40,773 bases of DNA from Alphaproteobacteria bacterium (GCA_030835985.1 JAURQT010000106.1:1-40773), one strand, 5' to 3'; shown: positions 15,417 to 23,860, counted from the first letter of the stretch. Notes: generated from the sequence alone by a model not told the origin. Made by a program: numbers and translations.

Positions 15417-17153
15417 TTATGATTGCGGGCTGGGGCTATCGGGATGCAGGGGAAATAGCCAGTCATCAGAAATTTCTGGCGGGTTTATGGCCAATTCATC
15501 TGCGGTCGGCGCGCCCTGATAGAGGGTGATGCGTGTCCATTTATCCGATTTGGGGTCAAATTTACTTGCCCCGAAAAAGGATAATTTACATCTCAGCAAA
15601 TCGATAGGGCGGCAGTCCTGACCGACCAGATTATCGTGGATTTCGCCATAGGGAAATTTGGCGATGGTCTGAATACGCCGGATGATATTTCGGTGCCGGG
15701 GCGCACGCAGTAAAAAGCTTGCCACGCTTTCATCTTCCCCCGCCTCTGCCAGCTCTATGTTTAATGCCCGAATATAGCCTGCAATATTAAACGGCATTTC
15801 CAGCTCTGCCCCTGGCTCTGAATGGCGCAAGCCCAAACGCGGCTCCAGCTTGGCAGCTGAAACATACCAAAATTGGGCATCTGCTGCTGGCTGGGTGAAA
15901 TCAATATCCTCTACCCAGTGATAATGTTCAGCTATCAGCGATTTAAGCTCTGATATCGGCATCTGCGGAACAAGGCGTGGCAGGGCATCGGTTGCCATAC
16001 AATCTGCCAGCGCGTCCACCTCTTCTGGCATCAGCTCTATCAGGACAGAAACCAGCAATTCCTGTAATTCTTCTGATGCATTTTCCGCGCGTTGATAAAG
16101 ATCGGCAAACGGGGCGATTTCTGCCAATGGACGAGCAGAGATATCCGCAATCAGCCTCTCCAGCTCGCCGCGTAAAATATGGATACGCTGCATTTGTATT
16201 GCGTCCTCTACTTGCCAATCCAGGCAATGAAGCCGCGCACGGGCAAGCAAATCTTTTGCGCGCTGCAGCTTATAGGGGCTGGCTTTCTGGCACTGAATAA
16301 CACGGGCAAGGGCAACTTCACGTGCCATTATCCAGCTATTAAGCAGGCATGGATGGGTTACCAGAAAAGGGGCCATACCCAGCCCGGTTGAATTTCCCAC
16401 CCCCAGATAGCGGCGATTTTCCCGTGAAAGGGGAACAGCTGTGCCTCCACCTTTTTGGCTCGCACAATATTCTGCCAGAAATAACGTGAATTCGCGGATC
16501 AGAAAAACCGTCAGCATCTCTGCCTGAAACGCGCCTTCCAGACCGTCATATTTGACCAGTTGATCCCTGTCCGCAATCCCGAATTTGCCATTGCCATAAA
16601 CAGCGGTGGTGCGCATTAGATAGCCAGTTGAAACCAGCTGTTCTTTATCTGGCTGGCGGCCGGCTGCCAGCGCTTCTGTGACATGCTGAAACAGGCGCAC
16701 AGATTTATTCGCTCTGGACAGGGTAAGCGCACGCTCATCATATCGCCCGGCTTCCTGGCGGGTAACCTCATCTGCCAGCCTTTCAATATCTGCTGGCTTC
16801 GGTACACCGTCAAACAGGCAAAAGCTGGCATCCCAGCTTGTCGCGATAACCCGGTCGGTGCGCGCGCCATCTTCCAGAGGGCGGCTATAGGCAATGAGCG
16901 AATATATTCTGCCAGATAGAGGCAGGCAGAGGACAACATGGCCAAAGCCGTTTTCATCCAGGGCGCAGACAGGCATCTGCATCACCGCTTTTTGTCTGGC
17001 AAGGCGGCGGATCAATACCCGCATAAAGCTCAGGCGGTGGGGAAAAAACGCCCCCATACGCGATAGCCGCATAACCCCGTCAACCGGGCGCAAGGGCGGC
17101 AGGGAAGCGCCGCAAGCATACTTGTCTATCTGCTGTTCCAAAAGCGGTGTCAT
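15417..17153 (-). CDS. Uncharacterised conserved-looking protein, 578 aa
   Basis: I do not recognise this family. The frame is certainly coding: it is 578 codons long, starts with an ATG that directly abuts the upstream stop (TAG|ATG at 17156-17151) and is followed after 16 bp by the next gene. There is no signal peptide or obvious transmembrane segment. Residues with a motif-like look are YLMRTTAVYGNGKFGIADRD (about 180-199), ENRRYLGVGNSTGLGMAPFL (about 247-266) and FPYGEIHDNLVGQDCRPIDLLRCKL near the C-terminus. The glycine-rich GVGNSTGLGMAPF stretch could be a ligand-binding loop. Middle parts are helical and rich in Glu/Leu. Its position between an M19 dipeptidase-like gene and a DUF3726 gene is the main functional clue. 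Confidence 0.88.
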   Translation of the reverse strand: MTPLLEQQIDKYACGASLPPLRPVDGVMRLSRMGAFFPHRLSFMRVLIRRLARQKAVMQMPVCALDENGFGHVVLCLPLSGRIYSLIAYSRPLEDGARTDRVIATSWDASFCLFDGVPKPADIERLADEVTRQEAGRYDERALTLSRANKSVRLFQHVTEALAAGRQPDKEQLVSTGYLMRTTAVYGNGKFGIADRDQLVKYDGLEGAFQAEMLTVFLIREFTLFLAEYCASQKGGGTAVPLSRENRRYLGVGNSTGLGMAPFLVTHPCLLNSWIMAREVALARVIQCQKASPYKLQRAKDLLARARLHCLDWQVEDAIQMQRIHILRGELERLIADISARPLAEIAPFADLYQRAENASEELQELLVSVLIELMPEEVDALADCMATDALPRLVPQMPISELKSLIAEHYHWVEDIDFTQPAADAQFWYVSAAKLEPRLGLRHSEPGAELEMPFNIAGYIRALNIELAEAGEDESVASFLLRAPRHRNIIRRIQTIAKFPYGEIHDNLVGQDCRPIDLLRCKLSFFGASKFDPKSDKWTRITLYQGAPTADELAINPPEISDDWLFPLHPDSPSPQS

Positions 17154-18143
17154 CTAGCTCTGCCCGGTAAAATTTTCATCATAAAAGCGCAACCAGTTTC
17201 CGCCCATAATGGCATCTGTCTCTGTCTTGGAAAAGCCGATATCGCGCAAGCCCTTTGCCAAATTCGGAAAATCTCTTATGCCCTGAAACCATGTCGGCTG
17301 ATCCGGGAAGCCTGGATTAGCAGCACTGCCTTCACCAAAATCTGTTTCGCGCGACCAGCGGCCATTGCGCATCCATTCCACCACTGAATCCGGCTGATCC
17401 TGACAAAGATCCGAGCCTATCCCAAGCGATGAAACCCCGTAACGTTCTGCTGCTTGTGCTATCATCTGGCAAAAGCTCTGCACGGTGCAGTGACTGCCAT
17501 CTTTTAAATGATGGGGATATAAAGAAAAGCCGATCATCCCGCCTGCTTCGGTCAGCGCCCTTATCAGCTTGTCTGATTTATTGCGGCGGGCGGGGTGCCA
17601 CCAGTCGGGATTGGCATGGGTTATGGCGATCGGGCGCTCAGATGCCTCTATCGCTTCCAGGCTGGAACGTTCGGCAGAATGGCTCATATCAATGACCAGC
17701 CCGACCCGGTTCATTTCCTTAATCGCTTGCCGGCCAAAGCGGGTAAGGCCGGGATCTTCTGCCTCATAACATCCCGTAGCCAACAGAGACTGATTATTAT
17801 AGGTCAGCTGCATAAAGCGGCCGCCCAGCTGATGCAGGATTTCAATGAGGCCAATATCATCTTCCATCGGGGCACAATTTTGAAACCCGTAAAAAATAGC
17901 TGTCTTGCCGCTGGCATGGGCGGTACGTACATCCGCCCCTGTCCGGCCAAACATCAACCTGTCCGGATGGGCTTCGATATAGCGATTCCAGCTAATCATA
18001 TTTTCTACTGTCTGGCGGAAATTTTCATGATAGCAAATGGTGACATGTACCGCCGCCAGATGCGCTTGTGCCATCTCTTCAAACAGGGCAGGCGACCAGT
18101 TTGCATATTGCAGATTATCAATATAGAGCGGTGTCTTTGACAT
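17154..18143 (-). CDS. Membrane dipeptidase (M19)-like protein lacking several canonical metal ligands
   Basis: The 329-aa protein follows the renal-dipeptidase (M19) fold along its length: GGRFMQLTYNN, VIDMSHSAERSSLEAI with His155, RPIAITHANP with His176 and GIGSDL with Asp245. However, the usual N-terminal DGHND is replaced by IDNLQYANW, so the His-x-Asp ligand pair is absent, and the bridging glutamate (normally in IEGG) aligns with Gln88 in GFQNC. One of the two zinc sites therefore appears lost. The conserved-looking CYHENFRQT and GSDLCQDQPDSVV suggest a distinct subfamily with its own substrate. There is no signal peptide. The start ATG at 18143 has AGGAAG upstream. It is 60 bp behind an amidase gene and abuts the next gene, so it likely works on an amide or dipeptide-like compound; a peptidase label should not be taken literally. 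Confidence 0.88.
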   Translation of the reverse strand: MSKTPLYIDNLQYANWSPALFEEMAQAHLAAVHVTICYHENFRQTVENMISWNRYIEAHPDRLMFGRTGADVRTAHASGKTAIFYGFQNCAPMEDDIGLIEILHQLGGRFMQLTYNNQSLLATGCYEAEDPGLTRFGRQAIKEMNRVGLVIDMSHSAERSSLEAIEASERPIAITHANPDWWHPARRNKSDKLIRALTEAGGMIGFSLYPHHLKDGSHCTVQSFCQMIAQAAERYGVSSLGIGSDLCQDQPDSVVEWMRNGRWSRETDFGEGSAANPGFPDQPTWFQGIRDFPNLAKGLRDIGFSKTETDAIMGGNWLRFYDENFTGQS

Positions 18144-18203
18144 ATATGCTTCTTCCTGTCAGTCTGCCGGATATCGCCCCGACAATATCTGTCTATAGCC
18201 TTT

Positions 18204-19442
18204 TTATGCTAGTCTGGATTCCAGCCAGCCAGCAAGCCCCAAAAGCGCCCCATCCCGTCCTGTGGTAGCGGTAAGCTGTACCCCAACGCCCAGCCCATTT
18301 GGGCCGGTAATTTCAAACGTCCCGGAAATCGGCAGGCTGACAGATGGATAGCCTGCTAGACTCCATAAACAATTGCAAATGGAATCGCCAGTCCCTTCTG
18401 CAAAAATCGGGGCTTCACCAGTGGCGGATGCGCTAAGCAATCCATCATATCCGGCCAGCATCTGATCAAAAAAATCTATCGCTTCATCGCGCACCAAAAG
18501 GGCGGCGTGATAGTCTGCTGGTGAAATTGTTTTACCTCTATTTATCGCTTCCAGAATTTCTGTACTCATCAGATGTTGATGCTCGGCCATCAGCGGGCCA
18601 ATATTCTGGCAAATCTCAAAATCATAGATGGTTTTATGGGTGTCTAAAAATTTGGCAATTTCTGCCTTCGGAGCAGGGCGAATATCTATATATTCCGGCA
18701 GGGCGCGAGCTATTTTATCCAGGCCATCATGCACATAATTTTCTACCCGCTCGCCATATATTCCCTCCAGATAGAGTAATTTCGCAGGCGGGACGCTGAT
18801 GTTTTTCGATGCGGCTGCCAGTTCAGCTTGCCCTGTTACCACCGCTGCCAATTGACCAAGCCTGCTTATGTCGCGGGCAAAGACACCCACCTGATCCAGC
18901 GTTTGAGAGGTCTGCAATACCCCCTTGCGGCTGATAGTGCCACGGGTGGGTTTAAAGGCATGTACCTGGCAATAGGATGCCGGGCGAATAACCGACCCCC
19001 CTGTTTGCGTACCAACCGCCATATCAATATGCCCGGCCGCCACGGCGGCTGCAGACCCGCTGGAAGAGCCGCCAGGCGAAAAGGCAATATTACGGGGATT
19101 ACGGGTGATGCTTTTTTGCATATAGGCAAATTCGGTTGTTACTGTCTTGCCCAGCAAAACCGCCCCGGCAGCGCGCAAGGCAGCAACCAGCTCTGCATCT
19201 GTATCCGCCATGCGGTAGGCATAAATGGCAGAGCCATAGCGGCAAGCCATGCCGGCAACATCAATGATATCTTTTATCCCAACCGCGATACCGGCCAATG
19301 GCCCATAAGCATTTTGGGGGCGAATATTTTGGGGGCGGGCATTTCTGTCCAGCTCTACCCAGGCTTTTATTTGCGGCTCGGTTTTGTCTATCGCGGCAAG
19401 GCAGGCAGAAACATCCCTTGACCCATCTATCTTTTGATCCAT
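18204..19442 (-). CDS. Amidase-signature family amidase
   Basis: The 412-aa enzyme carries the Ser-cisSer-Lys triad of the amidase-signature family: Lys57 in VGIKDIID, cis-Ser126 in PGGSSSGS and nucleophile Ser150 in GTQTGGSVIRPAS, with the usual 24-residue spacing between the serines. It would hydrolyse an amide to acid plus ammonia or amine in the cytoplasm. It differs from GatA in lacking partner gatB/gatC genes and in being shorter. AAGGGA precedes the ATG. It is 26 bp behind adhC and 60 bp ahead of the M19-like gene. Residues about 36-46 contain a duplicated RPQN(I/A) encoded by a 15-bp tandem repeat. The substrate is unknown; the downstream genes suggest breakdown of an N-acyl or peptide-like nutrient. 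Confidence 0.93.
   Translation of the reverse strand: MDQKIDGSRDVSACLAAIDKTEPQIKAWVELDRNARPQNIRPQNAYGPLAGIAVGIKDIIDVAGMACRYGSAIYAYRMADTDAELVAALRAAGAVLLGKTVTTEFAYMQKSITRNPRNIAFSPGGSSSGSAAAVAAGHIDMAVGTQTGGSVIRPASYCQVHAFKPTRGTISRKGVLQTSQTLDQVGVFARDISRLGQLAAVVTGQAELAAASKNISVPPAKLLYLEGIYGERVENYVHDGLDKIARALPEYIDIRPAPKAEIAKFLDTHKTIYDFEICQNIGPLMAEHQHLMSTEILEAINRGKTISPADYHAALLVRDEAIDFFDQMLAGYDGLLSASATGEAPIFAEGTGDSICNCLWSLAGYPSVSLPISGTFEITGPNGLGVGVQLTATTGRDGALLGLAGWLESRLA
19311..19340. repeat. 15-bp tandem duplication inside the amidase gene
   Basis: ATTTTGGGGGCGAAT and ATTTTGGGGGCGGGC follow each other directly, sharing the first 12 bases. The duplication keeps frame and encodes two copies of RPQN(I/A) between the N-terminal helix and the first catalytic segment, where an insertion should be tolerated. 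Confidence 0.7.
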
Positions 19443-19468
19443 TTTCCCTTGCCCATTTCCTTTTTAGA

Positions 19469-20578
19469 TCAGAACACCACAACCGACCGGATAGAGCTGC
19501 CCTCATGCATCAGATCAAAGCCCTTGTTAATCTCTTCCAGAGACAGGGTATGGGTGATCATCGGGTCAATCTCAATTTTGCCATCCATATACCAGTCAAC
19601 AATTTTAGGCACATCGGTGCGCCCTCTTGCCCCGCCAAAGGCCGTACCGCGCCAGGAACGACCGGTCACCAGTTGAAAGGGGCGGGTGCTGATCTCTTTG
19701 CCTGCGCCTGCCACACCGATAATAATGGATTCGCCCCAGCCTTTATGGGCACATTCCCGCGCCACACGCATCACATCTGTATTGCCGATACACTCAAAGC
19801 TGTAATCTGCCCCGCCGCCGGTCAGCTCAATCAAATGCGCCGTCAAATCGCCTGATATTTTGGCTGGATTAACAAAATCGGTCATCCCAAAGCGGGTTCC
19901 CCAGCTTTGTTTATCGTCGTTTAAATCCACGCCAACAATCTGGCTTGCCCCTATCATCCGCAAGCCTTGTATGACATTCAGGCCAATCCCGCCCAGCCCG
20001 AACACCACCGCCCGGCATCCGGGCTCTGCCCTGGCGGTATTGATGACCGCCCCAATGCCGGTTGTCACCCCGCAGCCAATATAGCAAATCTTGTCAAAAG
20101 GCGCGGCCTTATTCACCTGTGCCAGCGCAATTTCAGGCAGTACGGTAAAATTGGAAAAAGTTGAGGTGCCCATATAATGATGCACCGGCTTGCCCTTATA
20201 GGAAAAACGTGATGTGCCATCTGGCATCAGCCCCTGGCCTTGTGTGGTACGTATCGCCTGACAGAGATTGGTTTTGGGGTGCAGGCAATATTCGCATTCG
20301 CGGCATTCCGGCGTATAGAGCGGTATGACATGATCGCCCACCGCCAGCGAGGTAACGCCAGCGCCAATTTCGCGCACAATGCCTGCCCCTTCATGGCCTA
20401 AAATTGCCGGAAATAATCCTTCAGGGTCTGCCCCGGACAGGGTAAATTCATCTGTATGGCAAATGCCTGTAGCCATAATTTCAACCAGCACCTCGCCCTG
20501 TTTCGGGCCTTCGAGATCCAGTTCAACTATCTCCAGCGGCTGCCCAGCTTCAAACGCAATCGCGGCTCTGGTTTTCAT
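19469..20578 (-). CDS. adhC: S-(hydroxymethyl)glutathione dehydrogenase / class III alcohol dehydrogenase
   Basis: This zinc-dependent enzyme (also named FrmA, FlhA or AdhC) oxidises the glutathione adduct of formaldehyde to S-formylglutathione and also reduces S-nitrosoglutathione. The 369-aa sequence has the catalytic zinc region GICHTDEFTLSG with GHEGAGIV, the structural zinc cysteines CRECEYCLHPKTNLC, and the class III patterns YMGTSTFSNFTVLPE and GCGVTTGIGAV. GLGGIGLNVIQG is the NAD-binding loop. GGGAGG precedes the ATG at a good distance, and an inverted repeat 35 bases further up may be its operator. No S-formylglutathione hydrolase gene lies beside it. Formaldehyde may arise from oxidative demethylation elsewhere, or from chemistry in the adjoining amidase cassette. 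Confidence 0.97.
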   Translation of the reverse strand: MKTRAAIAFEAGQPLEIVELDLEGPKQGEVLVEIMATGICHTDEFTLSGADPEGLFPAILGHEGAGIVREIGAGVTSLAVGDHVIPLYTPECRECEYCLHPKTNLCQAIRTTQGQGLMPDGTSRFSYKGKPVHHYMGTSTFSNFTVLPEIALAQVNKAAPFDKICYIGCGVTTGIGAVINTARAEPGCRAVVFGLGGIGLNVIQGLRMIGASQIVGVDLNDDKQSWGTRFGMTDFVNPAKISGDLTAHLIELTGGGADYSFECIGNTDVMRVARECAHKGWGESIIIGVAGAGKEISTRPFQLVTGRSWRGTAFGGARGRTDVPKIVDWYMDGKIEIDPMITHTLSLEEINKGFDLMHEGSSIRSVVVF

Positions 20579-20612
20579 CGTCTTGCCTCCCTTTTGGTCA
20601 CGCCGATTATCT

Positions 20613-20643
20613 GATGCATTTTATAATGCTGTATATTTGCATC
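20613..20643 (-). promoter_or_regulatory. Inverted repeat GATGCA-N19-TGCATC upstream of adhC, possible operator/promoter
   Basis: On the minus strand, GATGCAAATATACAGCAT and TATAAAATGCATC form perfect 6-bp arms spaced 19 bases apart, with an AT-rich centre that includes a second GCAT/ATGC pair and a TATAAA-like box. The element lies 35-65 bases before the adhC start in the 118-bp gap after cysQ. Its symmetry and place suit a repressor site covering a promoter. No factor is identified. Confidence 0.4.
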
Positions 20644-20696
20644 ATAAAACCATCCTTCCTGACAAGATAAATCATGAAGATAAAAAACCGTCTTGG

Positions 20697-21485
20697 CTAG
20701 TACCGGGCAAGGGGAAAAGTCGGGCGGTATCCTGCAGATGCGATAAATGCCGCATTTTTCCAACCAGGCTTTCCATAGGAGTGGGGCTGGCCATCGGGGG
20801 TATATATATCTCCGCCTGCCGCGCGCAAAATCGCTTCCCCTGCGGCGGTGTCCCATTCCATTGTCGGGCCAAAACGCGGATAAATATCGGCCTTGCCTGC
20901 GGCCAGCAGTAAAAATTTCAAAGAGGATCCGGCCGAGACAATATCGCTGATCGCTTCTGCTTCCAGAAACGCATTTGTTTTCGGATCGCGATGCGAGCGG
21001 CTGGCCAGCGCGGCCGGGCCTTTTTTCGGGACTTGCCGGATCTGCAACCGGCTGTGCTGGCCATCTTTTTCCTGATGCGCCTGACCATGGCTATCTGTCC
21101 AGCACATCCAGCCCATAGCAGGGACATAAATTATCCCGGCGCACGCCACCCCCTGTTGCACAAATCCGATATTGACAGTGAAATGACCATTGCTGTCATG
21201 GCGGATAAATTCGCGCGTCCCATCCAGCGGATCCACCAGAAAATAGCTGGCTGTGGGGGACAGAAAATGGCTGGCTGTATTTTCTTCTGAAATAACCGGA
21301 ATATCGGGGAAAAACTGTGCCAGCGCGGCCTTTAATATCGCCTCGCTGGCGTGATCAGCTTGCGTGACAGGCGAGGCATCTGCTTTATAATCTGCCTCTA
21401 CGCCGCCAGCCTTTATCCGCAAAATTTCTGCCCCGGCTTGCCGCATGGCAGGCATAAGACAGGTCAGATCAATATCCAGCGTCAA
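20697..21485 (-). CDS. cysQ: 3'(2'),5'-bisphosphate nucleotidase
   Basis: CysQ dephosphorylates PAP, the by-product of sulfate assimilation and acyl-carrier activation, to AMP. This 262-aa inositol-monophosphatase-fold protein has the metal-binding sequence in order: SPVTQADHASEAIL, the ISEEN glutamates, DPLDGTREFI and EWDTAAGEAILRAAGG. The start used by the track is TTG at 21485; an in-frame TAA lies three codons upstream and GGGGTAA is about 8 bases before the TTG, so a TTG start is credible. The next ATG (10th codon) would cut into the first helix. It follows mmsA by 27 bp. Inositol monophosphatase activity is the main alternative, but PLDGTREFI favours CysQ. Confidence 0.93.
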   Translation of the reverse strand: MTLDIDLTCLMPAMRQAGAEILRIKAGGVEADYKADASPVTQADHASEAILKAALAQFFPDIPVISEENTASHFLSPTASYFLVDPLDGTREFIRHDSNGHFTVNIGFVQQGVACAGIIYVPAMGWMCWTDSHGQAHQEKDGQHSRLQIRQVPKKGPAALASRSHRDPKTNAFLEAEAISDIVSAGSSLKFLLLAAGKADIYPRFGPTMEWDTAAGEAILRAAGGDIYTPDGQPHSYGKPGWKNAAFIASAGYRPTFPLARY

Positions 21486-21512
21486 TGGAAATTACCCCGA
21501 AACACGCAAAGG

Positions 21513-23009
21513 CTATTTGGTATGCGGGATAACAAATTCCGCCCCTTTGGCAATTGAATCCGGCCAGCGCTGCATAACAGATTTCTGCTTGGTGTAGAAC
21601 TGAATCCCTTCATTCCCAAAGGCGTGCAGATCGCCAAACAGGCTTTGCTTCCACCCGCCAAAACCATGCCAGGCCATCGGCACAGGTATCGGCACATTCA
21701 CCCCAACCATACCGACCTGAATCTGGCTTGAAAATTCGCGTGCCGTATTCCCGTCAGAGGTAAAGACAGAAACCCCGTTGCCATAACGGTGATTATTGAT
21801 CATCTCAATACCTTCGGCTGAATTGGCCACCCGCACACAAGACAGGACAGGGCCAAAAATTTCTTCCCTATAAATCGACATTTCCGGGGTGACATGATCA
21901 AACAGGCTGCCGCCCATAAAATAGCCCTGATTATGACCAGGCACAGATACACCGCGCCCATCAACAACCAGTTCAGCGCCTTCTTTTACGCCTTTTTCGA
22001 TCATCGTGGTAATGCGCTCATGCGCGGCCGCACTGACAATCGGCCCCATTTCAGCGTCAAGCTCCATGCCATTTTTAACCTTTAGGGCTTTTGCACGTTC
22101 AGCCAGTTGCGGCATAATCCTGTCGCCCACATCGCCAACCAGCAGCGCAACAGAGATAGCCATACACCGCTCGCCAGCCGAGCCATAGGCAGAGCCAATA
22201 AGCGCATCGACTGTTTTATCCAAATCAGCATCCGGCATCACCATCATATGGTTTTTTGCCCCGCCCAGTGCCTGAACCCGTTTGCCGTTTTCTGCACCTT
22301 TGGTATAGATGTAATGGGCGATAGGGGTAGAGCCGACAAAAGAAACAGCCGAAATCGCCTGATTTTCCAAAATCGCATCGACCGCCTCCTTGTCCCCCTG
22401 AACAACGCTAAACACCCCTTCCGGCAGGCCAGCTTCGGCCAGCAAATCTGCCATCATCAGCGATACAGTCGGGTCGGTTGGGCTGGGTTTCAGGATAAAG
22501 CAATTGCCTGTCGCAATCGCCAGTGGGAACATCCACATCGGCACCATAACAGGAAAGTTAAAAGGGGTAATGCCTGCGACAATGCCCAGCGGCTGGCGAA
22601 AGGTAAAATTATCAATGCCGGTAGAGGCTTGTGCAGAATATTCCCCCTTTAGCAAGGCTGGAATACCACAGGCAAATTCAATCACCTCGATACCGCGCTC
22701 TACCTCGCCGCACGCATCGGTAAAAACCTTGCCATGCTCAGAGGTAATCACCTCGGCCAATTTTTCCTTATCGCGGCGCACCAGCTCCAGGAATTTAAAC
22801 ATCACGCGCGCCCGGCGTACAGGCGGGGTAGAGGCCCAGCTGGGAAAGATTTTTCTGGCCGCTTCGACAGCTGCTTCCACATCCTTTGCCGTTCCCATAA
22901 CGACTTCACTTTTCTTCTGGCCAAGTGCCGGATTATAGATATCCATGACACGGCTGGATGCGCCCCTGGTTGCCGTGCCGCCAATATAATGAAGAACCGT
23001 ATCTGTCAT
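21513..23009 (-). CDS. mmsA: CoA-acylating methylmalonate-semialdehyde dehydrogenase
   Basis: MmsA converts methylmalonate semialdehyde (from valine, thymine) or malonate semialdehyde to propionyl- or acetyl-CoA, with NAD+ and CoA. The 498-aa protein has the aldehyde dehydrogenase core: [42 protein letters not shown], the diagnostic [16 protein letters not shown] and catalytic Cys in [12 protein letters not shown]. The C-terminal [18 protein letters not shown] is typical of MmsA/IolA. GAGGA precedes the ATG by about 9 bases. With no iol or val catabolic gene beside it, the source of its substrate is open; reductive pyrimidine catabolism of thymine also ends at this enzyme, which is notable given the nucleoside locus, though the two are 14 kb apart. 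Confidence 0.96.
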   Translation of the reverse strand: MTDTVLHYIGGTATRGASSRVMDIYNPALGQKKSEVVMGTAKDVEAAVEAARKIFPSWASTPPVRRARVMFKFLELVRRDKEKLAEVITSEHGKVFTDACGEVERGIEVIEFACGIPALLKGEYSAQASTGIDNFTFRQPLGIVAGITPFNFPVMVPMWMFPLAIATGNCFILKPSPTDPTVSLMMADLLAEAGLPEGVFSVVQGDKEAVDAILENQAISAVSFVGSTPIAHYIYTKGAENGKRVQALGGAKNHMMVMPDADLDKTVDALIGSAYGSAGERCMAISVALLVGDVGDRIMPQLAERAKALKVKNGMELDAEMGPIVSAAAHERITTMIEKGVKEGAELVVDGRGVSVPGHNQGYFMGGSLFDHVTPEMSIYREEIFGPVLSCVRVANSAEGIEMINNHRYGNGVSVFTSDGNTAREFSSQIQVGMVGVNVPIPVPMAWHGFGGWKQSLFGDLHAFGNEGIQFYTKQKSVMQRWPDSIAKGAEFVIPHTK

Positions 23010-23122
23010 CTCTTAAATCCTCTTTGAAAAAATATCAGAAGCCGATTTAACGCCCGGATTTACCCTCAAGCCCTGCTCTGATAATGAATTTGTGTGAGGC
23101 AACGATAATCGCCTTGCCAGCC

Positions 23123-23154
23123 TTGGTCAATTACTGTTCGGGGCAAGATATAAT
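23123..23154 (+). promoter_or_regulatory. Possible gloA promoter
   Basis: In the 270-bp divergent gap between mmsA and gloA, TATAAT lies at 23149-23154 with TTGGTC at 23123-23128 (spacing 20, longer than ideal). The -10 hexamer is perfect, the -35 weak. The rest of the gap shows no gene or RNA that I recognise. Confidence 0.35.
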
Positions 23155-23279
23155 TTCTGCAAAATTATTTCCCCTGCCGTCGCAAAATTGGCGGTTTTCA
23201 ATCACAGGTGAATCAGCTTATGCTGGGGTTCGGAGAATAAATTTTTTCATAAAATTTTTTGGCAAGAGGAACAACAGAA

Positions 23280-23723
23280 ATGAAATATCTACACACCATG
23301 ATCCGCGTGAATGATGTGGAGGCGGCACTGGATTTTTTTGTGGGCAAGCTGGGCATGATCGAAACCCGGCGAAAAGAAGATGAAAAAGGCCGCTATACGC
23401 TGATTTTTCTGGTCGCTGATCAGGATTTGGATCAGTCAAAGGCCGAGCGCGCCCCGGAACTGGAATTGACCTATAATTGGGATAATGATGCGGCCTATGG
23501 CGGCGGGCGCAATTTTGGCCACCTCGCCTATACGGTTAAAAATATTTATGAAACCTGTCAAAAACTGATGGATGAGGGGGTTATGATTAACCGGCCGCCG
23601 CGCGATGGCCGCATGGCTTTTGTGCGCTCACCGGACGGGATTTCACTGGAATTGTTGCAAGAAGGCGAGGCACTTGCCCCGGCTGAACCCTGGCTGTCTA
23701 TGGAAAATACCGGCAGCTGGTAA
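23280..23723 (+). CDS. gloA: Lactoylglutathione lyase (glyoxalase I)
   Basis: GloA isomerises the hemithioacetal of methylglyoxal and glutathione to S-lactoylglutathione. The protein (147 aa from the ATG at 23280, which has AAGAGGA 9 bases upstream; the track start at 23259 is too early) shows two vicinal-oxygen-chelate half domains. Metal ligands are visible: His5 in YLHTMIRV, Glu in LELTYNWD, His in NFGHLAY and Glu near the end in ISLELLQ. The N-terminal [17 protein letters not shown] is typical. It is a single-gene unit on the plus strand, divergent from mmsA and convergent with an SDR gene; 15-bp tandem repeats follow its stop. Confidence 0.96.
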   Translation: MKYLHTMIRVNDVEAALDFFVGKLGMIETRRKEDEKGRYTLIFLVADQDLDQSKAERAPELELTYNWDNDAAYGGGRNFGHLAYTVKNIYETCQKLMDEGVMINRPPRDGRMAFVRSPDGISLELLQEGEALAPAEPWLSMENTGSW

Positions 23724-23735
23724 GCCCCTATCGCT

Positions 23736-23790
23736 CTGGCAAAAAAAATTCTGGCAAAAAAAATTCTGGCGGGGAAGATTCTGGCGATAA
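23736..23790. repeat. 15-bp tandem repeat array, first set (CTGGCAAAAAAAATT)
   Basis: Starting 13 bases after the gloA stop, CTGGCAAAAAAAATT occurs twice in exact tandem (23736-23750, 23751-23765), followed by a diverged copy CTGGCGGGGAAGATT (23766-23780) and a partial CTGGCGATAA. No open frame needs it. It looks like replication-slippage expansion in the 3' flank. Confidence 0.8.
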
Positions 23791-23812
23791 CAACTAGACG
23801 GGATAAAAAAGA

Positions 23813-23860
23813 GGTAGGGAATTTTGCCCCTGCTTTTTTTACCCCTGCTTTTTTCCTACC
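23813..23860 (-). terminator. Possible large-loop terminator of the SDR gene, containing a second 15-bp repeat (CCCCTGCTTTTTTTA)
   Basis: On the minus strand GGTAGG overlaps the end of the SDR gene and pairs with CCTACC 36 bases later, followed by TCTTTTTTAT. The loop contains two near-identical 15-mers (23827-23841 and 23842-23856), a different unit from the neighbouring array but with the same period. The long loop lowers confidence in a working terminator. Confidence 0.45.

Noticed and set aside
23736-23860. CRISPR-like array
   Set aside because: Units of 15 bp are directly adjacent with no unique spacers and there are no cas genes. They are simple tandem repeats.
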